Shown one piece after another: positions 14,950 to 26,746 of a DNA stretch of 64,000 nucleotides. Position 1 is the stretch's first letter; the number at the start of each line of letters is the position of its first letter. Both the position numbers and the translations under genes were made by a program. The notes under the pieces were generated by a model. It ran no database searches and was not told the origin of the DNA. It saw only the letters and a list, made by a program, of their open reading frames with translations. Origin of the DNA: an uncultured Roseobacter sp. (GTDB lineage: Bacteria; Pseudomonadota; Alphaproteobacteria; Rhodobacterales; Rhodobacteraceae); the NCBI RefSeq assembly GCF_947496515.1, contig NZ_CANMDB010000006.1:1-64000 (forward strand), read 5' to 3'.

Positions 14950-17037
14950 AGCTGCTTCCATATCGCTGTCGTCATCAAGTGCTGTCGGTTGGCCGCCAGC
15001 ATTGTGCCGGAAAAAGCTCACCAGCTCACGCAACCTTGCCGCGCGCTCGGCGAGTTGGGTGGCGGAGGCCGCGCTTTCTTCTGCCAGTGCTGCGGTCTGT
15101 TGAGTATTACGATCAATCTCGGACACGGCCTGTGTGACCTCGGTAATGCCGACCGCCTGTTCCTCTGACGCCTGACGGATATCACCGATGCTTCTGACAA
15201 CCTCCTGAACGCCTGCCACGATCTCGGAGAGTGCCTCGCCACTGCGATCCACCAGTTCGGAACCTTCGGTGACCTGTTGGTTGCTGGAGGATATGAGCTG
15301 GTTGATCTCCCGTGCTGAGTCAGAAGAGCGCTGCGCCAGGGCGCGAACCTCCGATGCGACGACGGCAAAGCCGCGTCCCGCATCACCGGCCCGTGCGGCC
15401 TCCACGCCGGCATTCAGCGCCAGCAGGTTTGTCTGAAAGGCGATGCCGTCGATCACTTCCACGATCTTGCCGATCTCTGCTGTACTTTCGCGGATCCGGG
15501 TCATGGCCGAAATCGCATCGTTAACGACCTCGCCGCCGCGCTCCGCGTTCTGTTCGGCGCTTTCAGCCGAGCTGTTCGCGGTCTGCGCGTTGGTCGCAGT
15601 ACTTTTGACCGTGGCAGAGAGCTCTTCCATCGCTGCCGAGGTCTGCTCCAGCGTTGCCGCTTGCCGTTCTCCCCGCGAGGACAGATCGGTCGAACTCGTC
15701 GCAATGGCTTTTGTTTCGTCGGCAATCGCTTCGGATGTCTCAAGGATCCCGATGACCAGTTCTTCGAGACGGATCATCGTCGTGTTGAACGCGGTTCGCA
15801 AAGCGACAAAGTCACCGGTGAGCGTATCGGGCAGACGTGCCGTCAGATCACCCTGCGCCAGGGCGTTCAGGCCGGTTGTGAAAGCGTCCATCGCGACCTT
15901 TCGGTCGGTTAACTCGGTCGCATACTTGACGACTTTGTAGGGCCTGCCGTTCAGATCGAGGATGGGATTGTACGTGGCCTGGATCCAGATCTCCCGGCCG
16001 CCCTTAGCGATCCGCCGGTACTCGGCAGAGAAGAACTGCCCCGACCGCAGGGTTTTCCAGAAGGCGGCATACTCGGCGCTTTCGGCATCCTTCGGGTCTA
16101 CGAACATGCGGTGATGCTCGCCCACTACTTCATCAAGAGTGTAACCAAGGGTAGTGAGAAAATTGTCGTTGGCATGCAGGATCCGCCCGTCCAGATCGAA
16201 CTCGATCACCGCCTGGGACTTGGAAATGGCTTCCAGCTGTCCTGCCGCGTCATTGGTCACTGTTTTCGTGTCAGTGATATCGCTTGCGAATTTGACGATC
16301 TTCACCGGTTTTCCCGAAGGATCCAGGATGGGATTGTAGGTGGCTTGTATCCAGATTTCGCGACCGTCCTTGGTAATTCGCAAGAATTCACCCGCGTGGA
16401 ACTTGCCTTGCCCAAGGGTTTGCCAGAAATCACGGTATTCCGCACTGGCGATCTGTTCTTCGGGCACGAAGATTTTGTGATGCTGGCCTTGGATTTCATC
16501 CAGATCATAGCCTAGCGTTTTGCAGAAATTATCGTTCGCGGTCACGATATTGCCTGACATGTCAAATTCAATGACCGCCTGCGAGCGGGAGATCGCCTCC
16601 AGCTGGCCTGCGGCATCAGCGGCTTTCGCCTTCTCGTCCGTGACATCAATGGCGAATTTGACCACTTTGACGGGTTTGCCGGTCTCATCGAAGACCGGGT
16701 TGTAGGAGGCTTCGATCCAGACGGTGCTGCCATCCTTGGCGACCCGCGCAAAATCGCCGCTATGCGAGGAGCCGCTGCTCAGCTTTTCCCAGAAAGATCC
16801 GTAATCGGCGCTTTTGGCGTAGTCGTCCGTGACGAAAATCCGGTGGTGCCGCCCTCGGATCTCTTCCAGATCATAGCCCATTGTCGACAGAAAATTCTCG
16901 TTTGCATCGAGGATGTTACCCTCCAGATCAAACCAGATGACGGCCTGTACCTTATCCAGCGCGCGGGTGACGGCAATCGCGTCATTTGCCTGGGATAGGG
17001 TACTGTCTTTGCGCTTCGTTCTACCAAGTAAATTCAT
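14947..17037 (-). CDS. Cytoplasmic methyl-accepting chemotaxis protein with three PAS domains
   Basis: 696 residues from ATG at 17037, with GAGGAAGA directly upstream. No membrane segment is visible, so it is a soluble receptor. Three PAS-PAC units of about 120 residues (roughly 28-135, 145-257, 268-378) share a repeated ending such as [12 protein letters not shown] and V(V/I)KFA. A HAMP-like linker ([13 protein letters not shown]) follows, then the signalling domain with the hairpin tip [21 protein letters not shown] (two parts) and [13 protein letters not shown]. Each PAS may bind haem, flavin or a small ligand. The PAS repeats are so alike that they probably arose by tandem duplication. 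No che genes are nearby. Confidence 0.9.
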   Translation of the reverse strand: MNLLGRTKRKDSTLSQANDAIAVTRALDKVQAVIWFDLEGNILDANENFLSTMGYDLEEIRGRHHRIFVTDDYAKSADYGSFWEKLSSGSSHSGDFARVAKDGSTVWIEASYNPVFDETGKPVKVVKFAIDVTDEKAKAADAAGQLEAISRSQAVIEFDMSGNIVTANDNFCKTLGYDLDEIQGQHHKIFVPEEQIASAEYRDFWQTLGQGKFHAGEFLRITKDGREIWIQATYNPILDPSGKPVKIVKFASDITDTKTVTNDAAGQLEAISKSQAVIEFDLDGRILHANDNFLTTLGYTLDEVVGEHHRMFVDPKDAESAEYAAFWKTLRSGQFFSAEYRRIAKGGREIWIQATYNPILDLNGRPYKVVKYATELTDRKVAMDAFTTGLNALAQGDLTARLPDTLTGDFVALRTAFNTTMIRLEELVIGILETSEAIADETKAIATSSTDLSSRGERQAATLEQTSAAMEELSATVKSTATNAQTANSSAESAEQNAERGGEVVNDAISAMTRIRESTAEIGKIVEVIDGIAFQTNLLALNAGVEAARAGDAGRGFAVVASEVRALAQRSSDSAREINQLISSSNQQVTEGSELVDRSGEALSEIVAGVQEVVRSIGDIRQASEEQAVGITEVTQAVSEIDRNTQQTAALAEESAASATQLAERAARLRELVSFFRHNAGGQPTALDDDSDMEAA

Positions 17038-17360
17038 GTCTTCCTCGCAACCGGTGGCGTTGTTTTTCCATGGTTGCCATGCAATCGCCATCATTCGTTA
17101 GACACACAGAGCCGTTAAGAACAGACTAACGGGCACCGCAGCTGCAGATGGGTGCTGCGCCGCTGTTAGCCCTTTATTGCTGGCTTTTGCCGCAGGGCGA
17201 GAGTTTTTCAGTAAAATGATCTAGAAAGGCTTCGCGTTCCGCGGTGCAAGGCACCGCGCGCTCTGTTCGGCCTATAAGGTACGGCGACGCTTGTTTGGCC
17301 GAAGCCTGCGTCCCACCTCGCCGAAAGACTGGCGCCACCCCATGCCGCTGAAAGACCGGA
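17038..17360. other. Intergenic region between chemoreceptor and ygfZ
   Basis: About 320 bp with no coding signal. It contains a hairpin, GCGGTG-CAAGG-CACCGC at about 17241-17257, without a T-run, in the region downstream of ygfZ, and presumably the chemoreceptor promoter near 17040-17100. Nothing else is seen. Confidence 0.4.
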
Positions 17361-18101
17361 TCACCCGTCGCTGCGCCGGACCCGGGCGTTGCCGGCGGTC
17401 ATCTCTCCCTTGGCGCGATCATAGCGTAGATAGGCGATGCCAGCCGTGTCGCTGTGGCTCAGCAAGGTACCTACCGGCTTGCCATCGGCGGTGATCGCCG
17501 ACCCTTCTTCGGCGACCCCCATGATATCGACCCGGGCGAGACCCTTGCGCAGCTCTGTCTTGTGCTTCATCCGCGCGGTGACTTCCTGGCCCACATAGCA
17601 GCCCTTTTTGAAATCAACGCCGGAGAGCCGTTCGAACCCTGCCTCCAGAATGAAGGTGTCGGGGGTCAGCTCGACCCCGCTTTCCGGGATCAGGTGCGCC
17701 ACGCGCAGGGCGGTCCAATCCGTTTCATCATCGGTCTGAGGACTGTCACGGTAGGCGCGCCAGCCGAGCTCGGGGTGCCGCGGATCGGGAAACCCGTCCT
17801 CAGGGCAGGGGCCGAGCCCGCGGTGCAGATGCAAGGGCACCGGTGTGATCGCCACGTCCGAGCGCAGCTTGTACATCATTAGCCGCTGCATCAGCGTGTC
17901 GGCTAAAGCGTCGGCCACATCCAGCAACACAGCCTCGCCGCGTTCGCTCAGAAAGAAGTCAGCGATATATTTACCCTGAGGCGTTAACAGCGCCGCGTAG
18001 ACGAGACCGTCGGTGATCTTGCCTATGTCATTGGTGATCAGCCCTTGCAGGAAATCGCGCGCGTCGGTGCCGGTGATCTGCAGAATGCGACGTGTGCTCA
18101 T
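17361..18101 (-). CDS. ygfZ: YgfZ/GcvT-like folate-binding protein
   Basis: 246 residues from ATG at 18101, with GAGGAGG four bases before it. The diagnostic K-G-C-Y-x-G-Q-E motif is at 166-173 (KKGCYVGQEV), with Cys168 as the conserved redox residue. YgfZ proteins bind tetrahydrofolate and help assemble or repair iron-sulfur clusters in enzymes such as MiaB; they are cytoplasmic and related to the T-protein of glycine cleavage. N-terminal LITNDIGKITDGLVYAALLT and PQGKYIADFF are typical. It is divergent from a glycosyltransferase gene. Length is somewhat shorter than E. coli YgfZ but normal for alphaproteobacteria. Confidence 0.9.
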   Translation of the reverse strand: MSTRRILQITGTDARDFLQGLITNDIGKITDGLVYAALLTPQGKYIADFFLSERGEAVLLDVADALADTLMQRLMMYKLRSDVAITPVPLHLHRGLGPCPEDGFPDPRHPELGWRAYRDSPQTDDETDWTALRVAHLIPESGVELTPDTFILEAGFERLSGVDFKKGCYVGQEVTARMKHKTELRKGLARVDIMGVAEEGSAITADGKPVGTLLSHSDTAGIAYLRYDRAKGEMTAGNARVRRSDG

Positions 18102-18179
18102 GGGGCCTCCTCTTGCGGTGTTGAATGTCATATAGAGGCCGCGGCGCCAAGAATAAGGGCCGAGGAAAGAGGGAGTATC

Positions 18180-18854
18180 ATGCGGGCACCGATTTCAGTG
18201 GTTATTCCGACCCTGAATGCCGAGGCACATCTGGGCAAGTGCCTCGCTGCGCTGATGCCGGGGCTGGAGGCCGGGTTGATCCGCGAACTTATCATCAGCG
18301 ATGGCGGGTCGGAGGATGCGACCGTTGCCGCTGCCCGGGCCTGGGGGGCAGAGATCGTCACCGGGCCTGCGTCGCGCGGCGGGCAGTTGGTGCGCGGCTG
18401 TGCCGCAGCCTCGGGCGATTGGCTGTTGATCCTCCACGCAGACACCGTCTTGCGCCCGGGGTGGGCGGGCCCTGCGATCGCGCATCTGGAGACTGGCAAC
18501 GCAGGGTGGTTCAGGCTGGCCTTTGCCGGCGGTGGCTTGGCCGGGCGCGTGGTGGCGGGCTGGGCCAATCTGCGCAGCCGTCTGGGCCTGCCCTATGGCG
18601 ATCAGGGCATGCTGCTGCCGCGGCCCCTGTATGACACGGTGGGTGGATACAAGGATCAACCGCTGATGGAAGACGTCGCACTGGCGCGCGCGCTCAAGGG
18701 CCGCCTGGTCGGCATCGATGCTGTGGCCGAGACCTCGGCTGCCCGCTACCAGGCGCAGGGCTGGGTGCGCCGCGGCCTGCGCAACCTCTGGACACTGGCA
18801 CGGTATTTCAGCGGCGTCAGCCCCCAGCGGCTGGCCGACAGCTACCGGCGGTAG
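18180..18854 (+). CDS. Family 2 glycosyltransferase (TIGR04283-like)
   Basis: 224 residues from ATG at 18180, preceded by GAGGGAG. The GT-A fold start SVVIPTLNAEAHLGKCL is clear, followed by LIISDGGSEDATVAAARAWG and the metal-binding LHADT (the DxD-like motif). The end, MEDVALARALKG, is typical of the small family TIGR04283, linked to membrane sugar modification with partner enzymes. No partner DUF2064 gene is adjacent. The substrate is unknown. No membrane helix is obvious. The gene precedes an aminotransferase gene by 84 bp on the same strand, but a functional link is not evident. Confidence 0.85.
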   Translation: MRAPISVVIPTLNAEAHLGKCLAALMPGLEAGLIRELIISDGGSEDATVAAARAWGAEIVTGPASRGGQLVRGCAAASGDWLLILHADTVLRPGWAGPAIAHLETGNAGWFRLAFAGGGLAGRVVAGWANLRSRLGLPYGDQGMLLPRPLYDTVGGYKDQPLMEDVALARALKGRLVGIDAVAETSAARYQAQGWVRRGLRNLWTLARYFSGVSPQRLADSYRR

Positions 18855-18938
18855 ACCCCGCGCCCTTCGCGGCGGATCGCGCATTGACGCGCGGATGATC
18901 CCGGCTACGGTGCGGTCAAACCAAGAGGACGCCACTGC

Positions 18939-20147
18939 ATGTCTGATCCCACCCTGCCGCCTTCCGGTCGCGGCTATCTCGCCATCCCCGGTCCATCGGT
19001 CATGCCGGAGGCCGTGCTGAACGCCATGCACCGGCCAGCGCCCAACATCTACGCAGGTGAACTGCCCGAGATGATGCCGGGGATCACCGCGGACCTCAAA
19101 CGGGTGGCGCGGACGGATGGCCATGTGGCGATCTATATCTCAAACGGTCACGGTGTGTGGGAAGCGGCTCTGGCCAATGTCATTGCGCCGGGTGACCAGG
19201 TCCTGGTCCCCGCGACGGGGCATTTCGCCCACGGTTGGGCGGGCATGGCGCGCGGTCTCGGGGCGGAGGCGCAGGTCATTGATTTCGGCAAATCCGCGCC
19301 CATGGATCCCGAGCGGGTTGCCGAGGTGTTGCGCAACGACACGGCGGGGCGGATCAAGGCCGTTCTGGCCGTCCATGTGGATACCTCAAGCTCGGTGCTC
19401 AACGACATTGCGGCACTCAGGCAGGCCATTGACAGCACTGGCCACCCGGCGCTTCTGATGGCGGATTGTATCGCATCGCTGGGGTGTGATGTCTTCGAGA
19501 TGGACGCCTGGGGCGTCGATGTGATGGTGACCGGTTGTCAGAAGGGGCTGATGGTGCCGCCCGGCATGGGCTTCGTATTTTTCAATGACAAGGCCGCCCA
19601 AGTCAGGGCCGCGATGCCGCGGGTCAGCACCTACTGGGATTGGACGCCGCGAGCCAATGCGACGGATTTCTGGCAATACTGGAACGGCACCGCGCCCACG
19701 CACCACCTTTATGGGCTGCGCGCCGCACTCGATCTGATCCACGCGGAGGGGATGGAGGCAGTCTGGGCCCGTCATCATCTGCTGGCTCGCGCGATCTGGG
19801 CCGCCTGCGATGCCTGGGGCGCGGGCGGGCCACTCCGGCTCAACATTGCCGACCCGGTGCATCGCAGTCGCGCGGTGACGTCTCTCCACCTTGATCCGCC
19901 ACAGGCAACCCAGCTGCGCGACTGGACGGAGAGCAATCTGGGGCTGACCCTGGGCATCGGGCTTGGCATGGCTGACAGCAAGGATCCGGACTGGCACGGC
20001 CATTTCCGCCTGGGACATATGGGCCACGTCAATGGCCATATGATCATGGGGCTCTTGGGTGGGATGGAGGCTGGCATGAAAGCGCTGAAAATCCCGCAGG
20101 GCGATGGTGCATTATCAGCTGCGGCGGGCGTGATCGCGGGGATCTAA
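18939..20147 (+). CDS. Class V aminotransferase, serine/alanine-glyoxylate type
   Basis: 402 residues, the normal family length. It shows the N-terminal PGPSVMPEAVLNAM, an N-S-x-G-type region ISNGHGVWEAALAN, Asp176 in ADCIAS that contacts the PLP pyridine nitrogen, and the Schiff-base Lys202 in TGCQKGLMVPPG. The end GHMGHVNGHMIMGLLGG is typical of serine-glyoxylate aminotransferases. The enzyme would move an amino group from serine or alanine to glyoxylate in the cytoplasm, relevant to C1/C2 metabolism; with sarcosine oxidase and metF elsewhere in the window this gives a one-carbon flavour. Exact substrate preference is uncertain. Confidence 0.87.
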   Translation: MSDPTLPPSGRGYLAIPGPSVMPEAVLNAMHRPAPNIYAGELPEMMPGITADLKRVARTDGHVAIYISNGHGVWEAALANVIAPGDQVLVPATGHFAHGWAGMARGLGAEAQVIDFGKSAPMDPERVAEVLRNDTAGRIKAVLAVHVDTSSSVLNDIAALRQAIDSTGHPALLMADCIASLGCDVFEMDAWGVDVMVTGCQKGLMVPPGMGFVFFNDKAAQVRAAMPRVSTYWDWTPRANATDFWQYWNGTAPTHHLYGLRAALDLIHAEGMEAVWARHHLLARAIWAACDAWGAGGPLRLNIADPVHRSRAVTSLHLDPPQATQLRDWTESNLGLTLGIGLGMADSKDPDWHGHFRLGHMGHVNGHMIMGLLGGMEAGMKALKIPQGDGALSAAAGVIAGI

Positions 20148-20374
20148 AGCATCCTACCTTAATCCTGAGACACTCCGCTTCGCTCAGAGCGCCAGCGCAA
20201 CAGGCACTGTTGCACAGCACCTTCCGCCTCCGTAAAACAGGAGGCTTGCCTTTGGCAAAACGGGCGGCGCGACCGTGCCACCCTTTGGGCCGGCGCTTCA
20301 GCATATAGGTTCGCTGTCTTAGGTTTAAGGTCCGATGCTTTAGCGAGTCGTCTGCAGAGAGCGGTTCCTGTCGC

Positions 20375-20590
20375 TCAGGCGCGAGGCTCATCCGGGGAAG
20401 CAACGTTGGAAGTGGAGCGTTTCACCTCCAGCCAGCCAATCCAGCGATGGACCGCAAAACCTGCCAAAAGCGCGGCGATCAGTCCCCAGAGGGCGAAAAT
20501 CAGCAGAAGGATCCACGCAAGGTTCACGCCGAACATTGCAATGCAGGCAGTGGTGTAATTCGGCGCTCGGCCCGGCGCATCAGACCGCAT
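20375..20590 (-). CDS. Small membrane protein behind the hisC-like gene
   Basis: 71 residues starting MRSDAPGRAPNYTTACIAMF. A long hydrophobic stretch (VNLAWILLLIFALWGLIAAL and on to AGFAVHRWIGWLE) predicts one or two membrane helices; the C-terminus is polar and acidic-basic. GAGG lies about 12 bases before the ATG. It starts 37 bp after the aminotransferase stop on the same strand, so probably shares its transcript. I believe similar small proteins accompany this aminotransferase in related genomes, but no function is known. The 230 bp to its left hold no gene. Confidence 0.65.
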   Translation of the reverse strand: MRSDAPGRAPNYTTACIAMFGVNLAWILLLIFALWGLIAALLAGFAVHRWIGWLEVKRSTSNVASPDEPRA

Positions 20591-20627
20591 AGGCTGTCTT
20601 GCCTCTTCTCAGAAGACCTGTGCAGCC

Positions 20628-21749
20628 TTATTGCGCTGCTTCGGTCAATCCCGTTCCAACCGCCCTCAGCGCAGAGGATAGCACGTCTTCGAGGATTTCC
20701 AACTGCGCAGGCGTGCCACAGCTGATCCGGATGCAGCGGTTCTGCGGCGCGGAAAAGGGCATCCTGATAAAGACGCCCCGCGCGACAACCTCGTTCAGGA
20801 CCGCGCGGGCGTATTCTGCCGTGCCACAACAATCCACTGTCACAAAATTTGCCTGAGACTTCAGAGGTTTGAGCCCGTTTGCCCGCGCGATCTGCCCGAT
20901 CCTGTTGCGCGATGTCACGACCCGCGCCTGCACCGACCGCAGCCAGGTCTGATCGGTCAGGGCGGCCAGCGCGCCCGCCTGTGCCGCGCGGTTGATCCCG
21001 AAATGATTGCGTACCTTGTCAAACGCGGCGATCAATTCCGGCGCACCCATCGCATAGCCGATCCGCGCCCCGGCCAGCCCGTATGCCTTTGAGAAGGTGC
21101 GCAGGCGAATGACACGCGGATCGTCCAATGGCAGGTCCAGCCCGACGTCAGTGTGCGCAAACTCGAGATAGGCCTCGTCCAACACCAGCAGGGCATCCTT
21201 GGGCAGCGTTTCCATTGCGGCGAGCAGCGCCTCATTGTCCAGAGCCGTGCCCATGGGGTTGTCGGGATTGGCCATATAGACCAGCTTTGCATCGACCTCG
21301 GCTGCCTTGGCAAAGAGAGCCTTGGGGTCCTCATGATCATTCTTGTAGGGCACAGTGTGGATCACACCGCCGTAGCCCGTGGCGTGGTAGTTGAAGGTCG
21401 GATAGCCGCCTTCGGTCGTGACCACAGTATCCCCCGGTCCCACCATCAATCGCAGCAGGTAGCCCAAAAGCCCGTCGATGCCTTCGCCCACGACGATCGA
21501 GGCCATCTCGATACCGTGGTGATCGGCCAGTGCTTCCCGCAGCTCAAAGCTCTCCGGGTCGCCGTACATCCACTGCGGCGTTTCCGCCATCACGCGGGTG
21601 GCCATGGGCGAAGGGCCAAAGACATTTTCATTCGCGCCCAACCGCGCATCAAAGAGCTGACCGCGCGCGCGCTCCTGCGTTTCGGGCCCCACGAAGGGCA
21701 CAGTATCGGGAAGCGAGTCTACAAGCGGCGTCAGTCGAAAACGTGTCAT
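20628..21749 (-). CDS. Histidinol-phosphate aminotransferase-like PLP enzyme
   Basis: 373 residues, fold type I class II aminotransferase. Visible features: LGANENVFGPSPMA near the N-terminus (substrate and PLP region), NPDNPMG (161-167), LDEAYLEF (D191 and Y194, PLP contacts) and the Schiff-base Lys221 in RTFSKAYGLAGARIGY. It would transaminate histidinol phosphate or an aromatic or other amino acid; many genomes have a second copy outside the his operon, and no his gene is near, so I leave hisC unassigned. A small membrane protein follows on the same strand; an enoyl-CoA hydratase family gene is divergent. Confidence 0.85.
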   Translation of the reverse strand: MTRFRLTPLVDSLPDTVPFVGPETQERARGQLFDARLGANENVFGPSPMATRVMAETPQWMYGDPESFELREALADHHGIEMASIVVGEGIDGLLGYLLRLMVGPGDTVVTTEGGYPTFNYHATGYGGVIHTVPYKNDHEDPKALFAKAAEVDAKLVYMANPDNPMGTALDNEALLAAMETLPKDALLVLDEAYLEFAHTDVGLDLPLDDPRVIRLRTFSKAYGLAGARIGYAMGAPELIAAFDKVRNHFGINRAAQAGALAALTDQTWLRSVQARVVTSRNRIGQIARANGLKPLKSQANFVTVDCCGTAEYARAVLNEVVARGVFIRMPFSAPQNRCIRISCGTPAQLEILEDVLSSALRAVGTGLTEAAQ

Positions 21750-21862
21750 GCGGTCTCTTAAAACGGCTGCCGGGGTTTCGGCAAGACCGAGATTTCCGCA
21801 ACGTCCTTATGGTCACAGATCCGCCACTGCGATTGGATGGGGTCAGCCAAGGAGTTGCCCAA

Positions 21863-22651
21863 ATGCCGCGTGTTACCGTCACCGTGAAAGATCACATTGC
21901 CAGCGTTACGCTGACCCGCCCCGAAAAGCGAAACGCCGTGGACGACGAGATGCTGGAGGCGCTGATCGACGCAGGCGCGCAGCTGTCCGCGTCTGACGCG
22001 CGGGCGGTCGTGCTGTCGGGCGCAGGCGCGGGGTTTTGCGCCGGTATCGACATCAGCGGCCTGGGCGGCATGATCGGTCAGGACATTGAGGCGCTGATGA
22101 TGCCGCGCACCCACGGGCAGGGCACCACGAACCACTGGCAGGAGGCAGCGATGGTCTGGCACCGGCTGGAGATACCCGTCATCGCTGCACTGCACGGGGT
22201 CTGCTTTGGCGCGGGGTTGCAAATTGCTCTGGGCGCGGACATTCGCATCGCGGCGCCCGACACGCAGCTGGCGGTGATGGAGATGAAATGGGGCATCGTG
22301 CCGGATATGGGCGGGATGGTCCTGCTGCCGCGCCTGGTGCGCTCGGATGTCCTGCGCAGGCTGGTCTACACTGCCACACCGGTTGACGCGGCGCAGGCAG
22401 AACGCTGGGGGCTGGTGACGGAGGTGGCGGAGGATCCGCTGGCGGCGGCCCTGTCTCTGGCGGGTGAGATCGCGGGCAAGGGGCCGCGCGCGATCCGGGC
22501 GGCCAAGGCGCTTGTTTCCGTTGCGGAACAAGAGGATGAGGCGACCGTTCTGATGGCGGAATCGCGCGCTCAGGCGGGGTTGATCGGTCAGCCGGAGCAG
22601 ATGGAAGTGATCGCCGCGCAGATGGCCAGACGACCGGCACGGTTTGACTGA
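21863..22651 (+). CDS. Enoyl-CoA hydratase/isomerase (crotonase) family protein
   Basis: 262 residues from ATG at 21863 (MPRVTVTVKDHI) with AAGGAG upstream. The crotonase pattern is clear: TLTRPEKRNAVDDEML, the oxyanion-hole stretch GAGAGFCAGIDISG, and AALHGVCFGAGLQIALGADI with the second oxyanion Gly. The catalytic Glu of hydratases at the second position (ExxxG...E) is not obvious: the region reads MEMKWGIVPDMGG, so isomerase, hydrolase or another crotonase reaction is possible. Cytoplasmic. Divergent from the aminotransferase gene. Three inverted repeats follow it before the convergent DUF1992 gene. Confidence 0.85.
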   Translation: MPRVTVTVKDHIASVTLTRPEKRNAVDDEMLEALIDAGAQLSASDARAVVLSGAGAGFCAGIDISGLGGMIGQDIEALMMPRTHGQGTTNHWQEAAMVWHRLEIPVIAALHGVCFGAGLQIALGADIRIAAPDTQLAVMEMKWGIVPDMGGMVLLPRLVRSDVLRRLVYTATPVDAAQAERWGLVTEVAEDPLAAALSLAGEIAGKGPRAIRAAKALVSVAEQEDEATVLMAESRAQAGLIGQPEQMEVIAAQMARRPARFD

Positions 22652-22672
22652 AGCGTCATGCGAAAAACCCAA

Positions 22673-22718
22673 ATCACGCAACGCGTTGAAATCCCGATTA
22701 CAGGCAGCGTTGCGTGAT
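22673..22718. terminator. 12-bp stem inverted repeat after the crotonase-family gene
   Basis: ATCACGCAACGC (22673-22684) pairs perfectly with GCGTTGCGTGAT (22707-22718) across a 22-base loop. It lies just downstream of the stop at 22651 and upstream of the convergent gene at 22835. A terminator or structured 3' end is the simplest reading, although the T-run is short. Confidence 0.5.
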
Positions 22719-22783
22719 GTTTCGGGTCTTTCGTCAGACGCTCTATACATCGCCGGGAAGCGCACCGCGTCGGACTGGCAGGG

Positions 22784-22826
22784 CACAGGCGACAGCCTGT
22801 GACCAAGGCGCTTACGTAAGCGCCTT
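22784..22826. terminator. Two further hairpins, the second a 22-bp perfect palindrome
   Basis: CACAGGC-GACA-GCCTGTG (22784-22801) is followed at 22805-22826 by a perfect 22-bp palindrome with arms AAGGCGCTTAC and GTAAGCGCCTT. They sit nine bases from the stop of the convergent DUF1992 gene, so they probably end its transcript and that of the crotonase-family gene in both directions. Confidence 0.55.
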
Positions 22827-22834
22827 GCCAGCGC

Positions 22835-23155
22835 CTAGCGCATGAATCTGCGTCGGGCCTCGCGGGCAATCTCGTAGCGCAGCTCAAGATCGGCGCAGCT
22901 TTGTGACGCGGCTTTGCGGGCCTCTTCCGTTGTGGCGGTGCGAAGGCGCGCGCGTGCGGTATCCAGTTGCGTTTTCAGGGCAAACTCCTCGGGCAGCACG
23001 CCTGCCTCGGCCATGATCCGCATGCCGGTGGCAACCGCGTCGGTGCCGCCGGGGCGGTCGGGCAGGGGCTGCCCTTCGCCCTTCAGACCGGTCAGCTGTC
23101 CGCTGGCGCGGGCCTTGGCGATCTGACGTTCGGCGAGGGTGCGAAAGCGGCGCAT
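22835..23155 (-). CDS. DUF1992 (DnaJ-homologue C28-like) domain protein
   Basis: 106 residues. The domain signature is present: LAERQIAKARASGQLTGLKG, then EGQPLPDRP and the LPEEF region with the helix KTQLDTARARLR. DUF1992 proteins are short, conserved and lack a known biochemical function, although eukaryotic relatives are fused to DnaJ domains. Here the gene starts ten bases after the valS stop on the same strand, so it is likely co-transcribed with valS. The start MRRFRTLAERQ at 23155 fits the family length. Confidence 0.85.
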   Translation of the reverse strand: MRRFRTLAERQIAKARASGQLTGLKGEGQPLPDRPGGTDAVATGMRIMAEAGVLPEEFALKTQLDTARARLRTATTEEARKAASQSCADLELRYEIAREARRRFMR

Positions 23156-23164
23156 GCCCGCATC

Positions 23165-26584
<3,420 letters not shown>

Positions 26585-26746
26585 GGGGTCGTGTCCGTCG
26601 TGATTTCGGGTCTGGGTGTGCTCTATCCAAAGTCATGGGCGAGGGGAAGGGGAGGTGTTTGCGCGCATCCGGCTGCTGGCCACTGGACAAGCGGGCGGCT
26701 GCCGCTACCCTCCGCCTCGGGCCAGCGAGGTGAAGGAGCGCGCGTC

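Noticed and set aside
17631-17650. GTTCGAACCC as a tRNA T-arm
   Set aside because: It lies in the ygfZ coding frame and no acceptor or anticodon stems can be formed around it.
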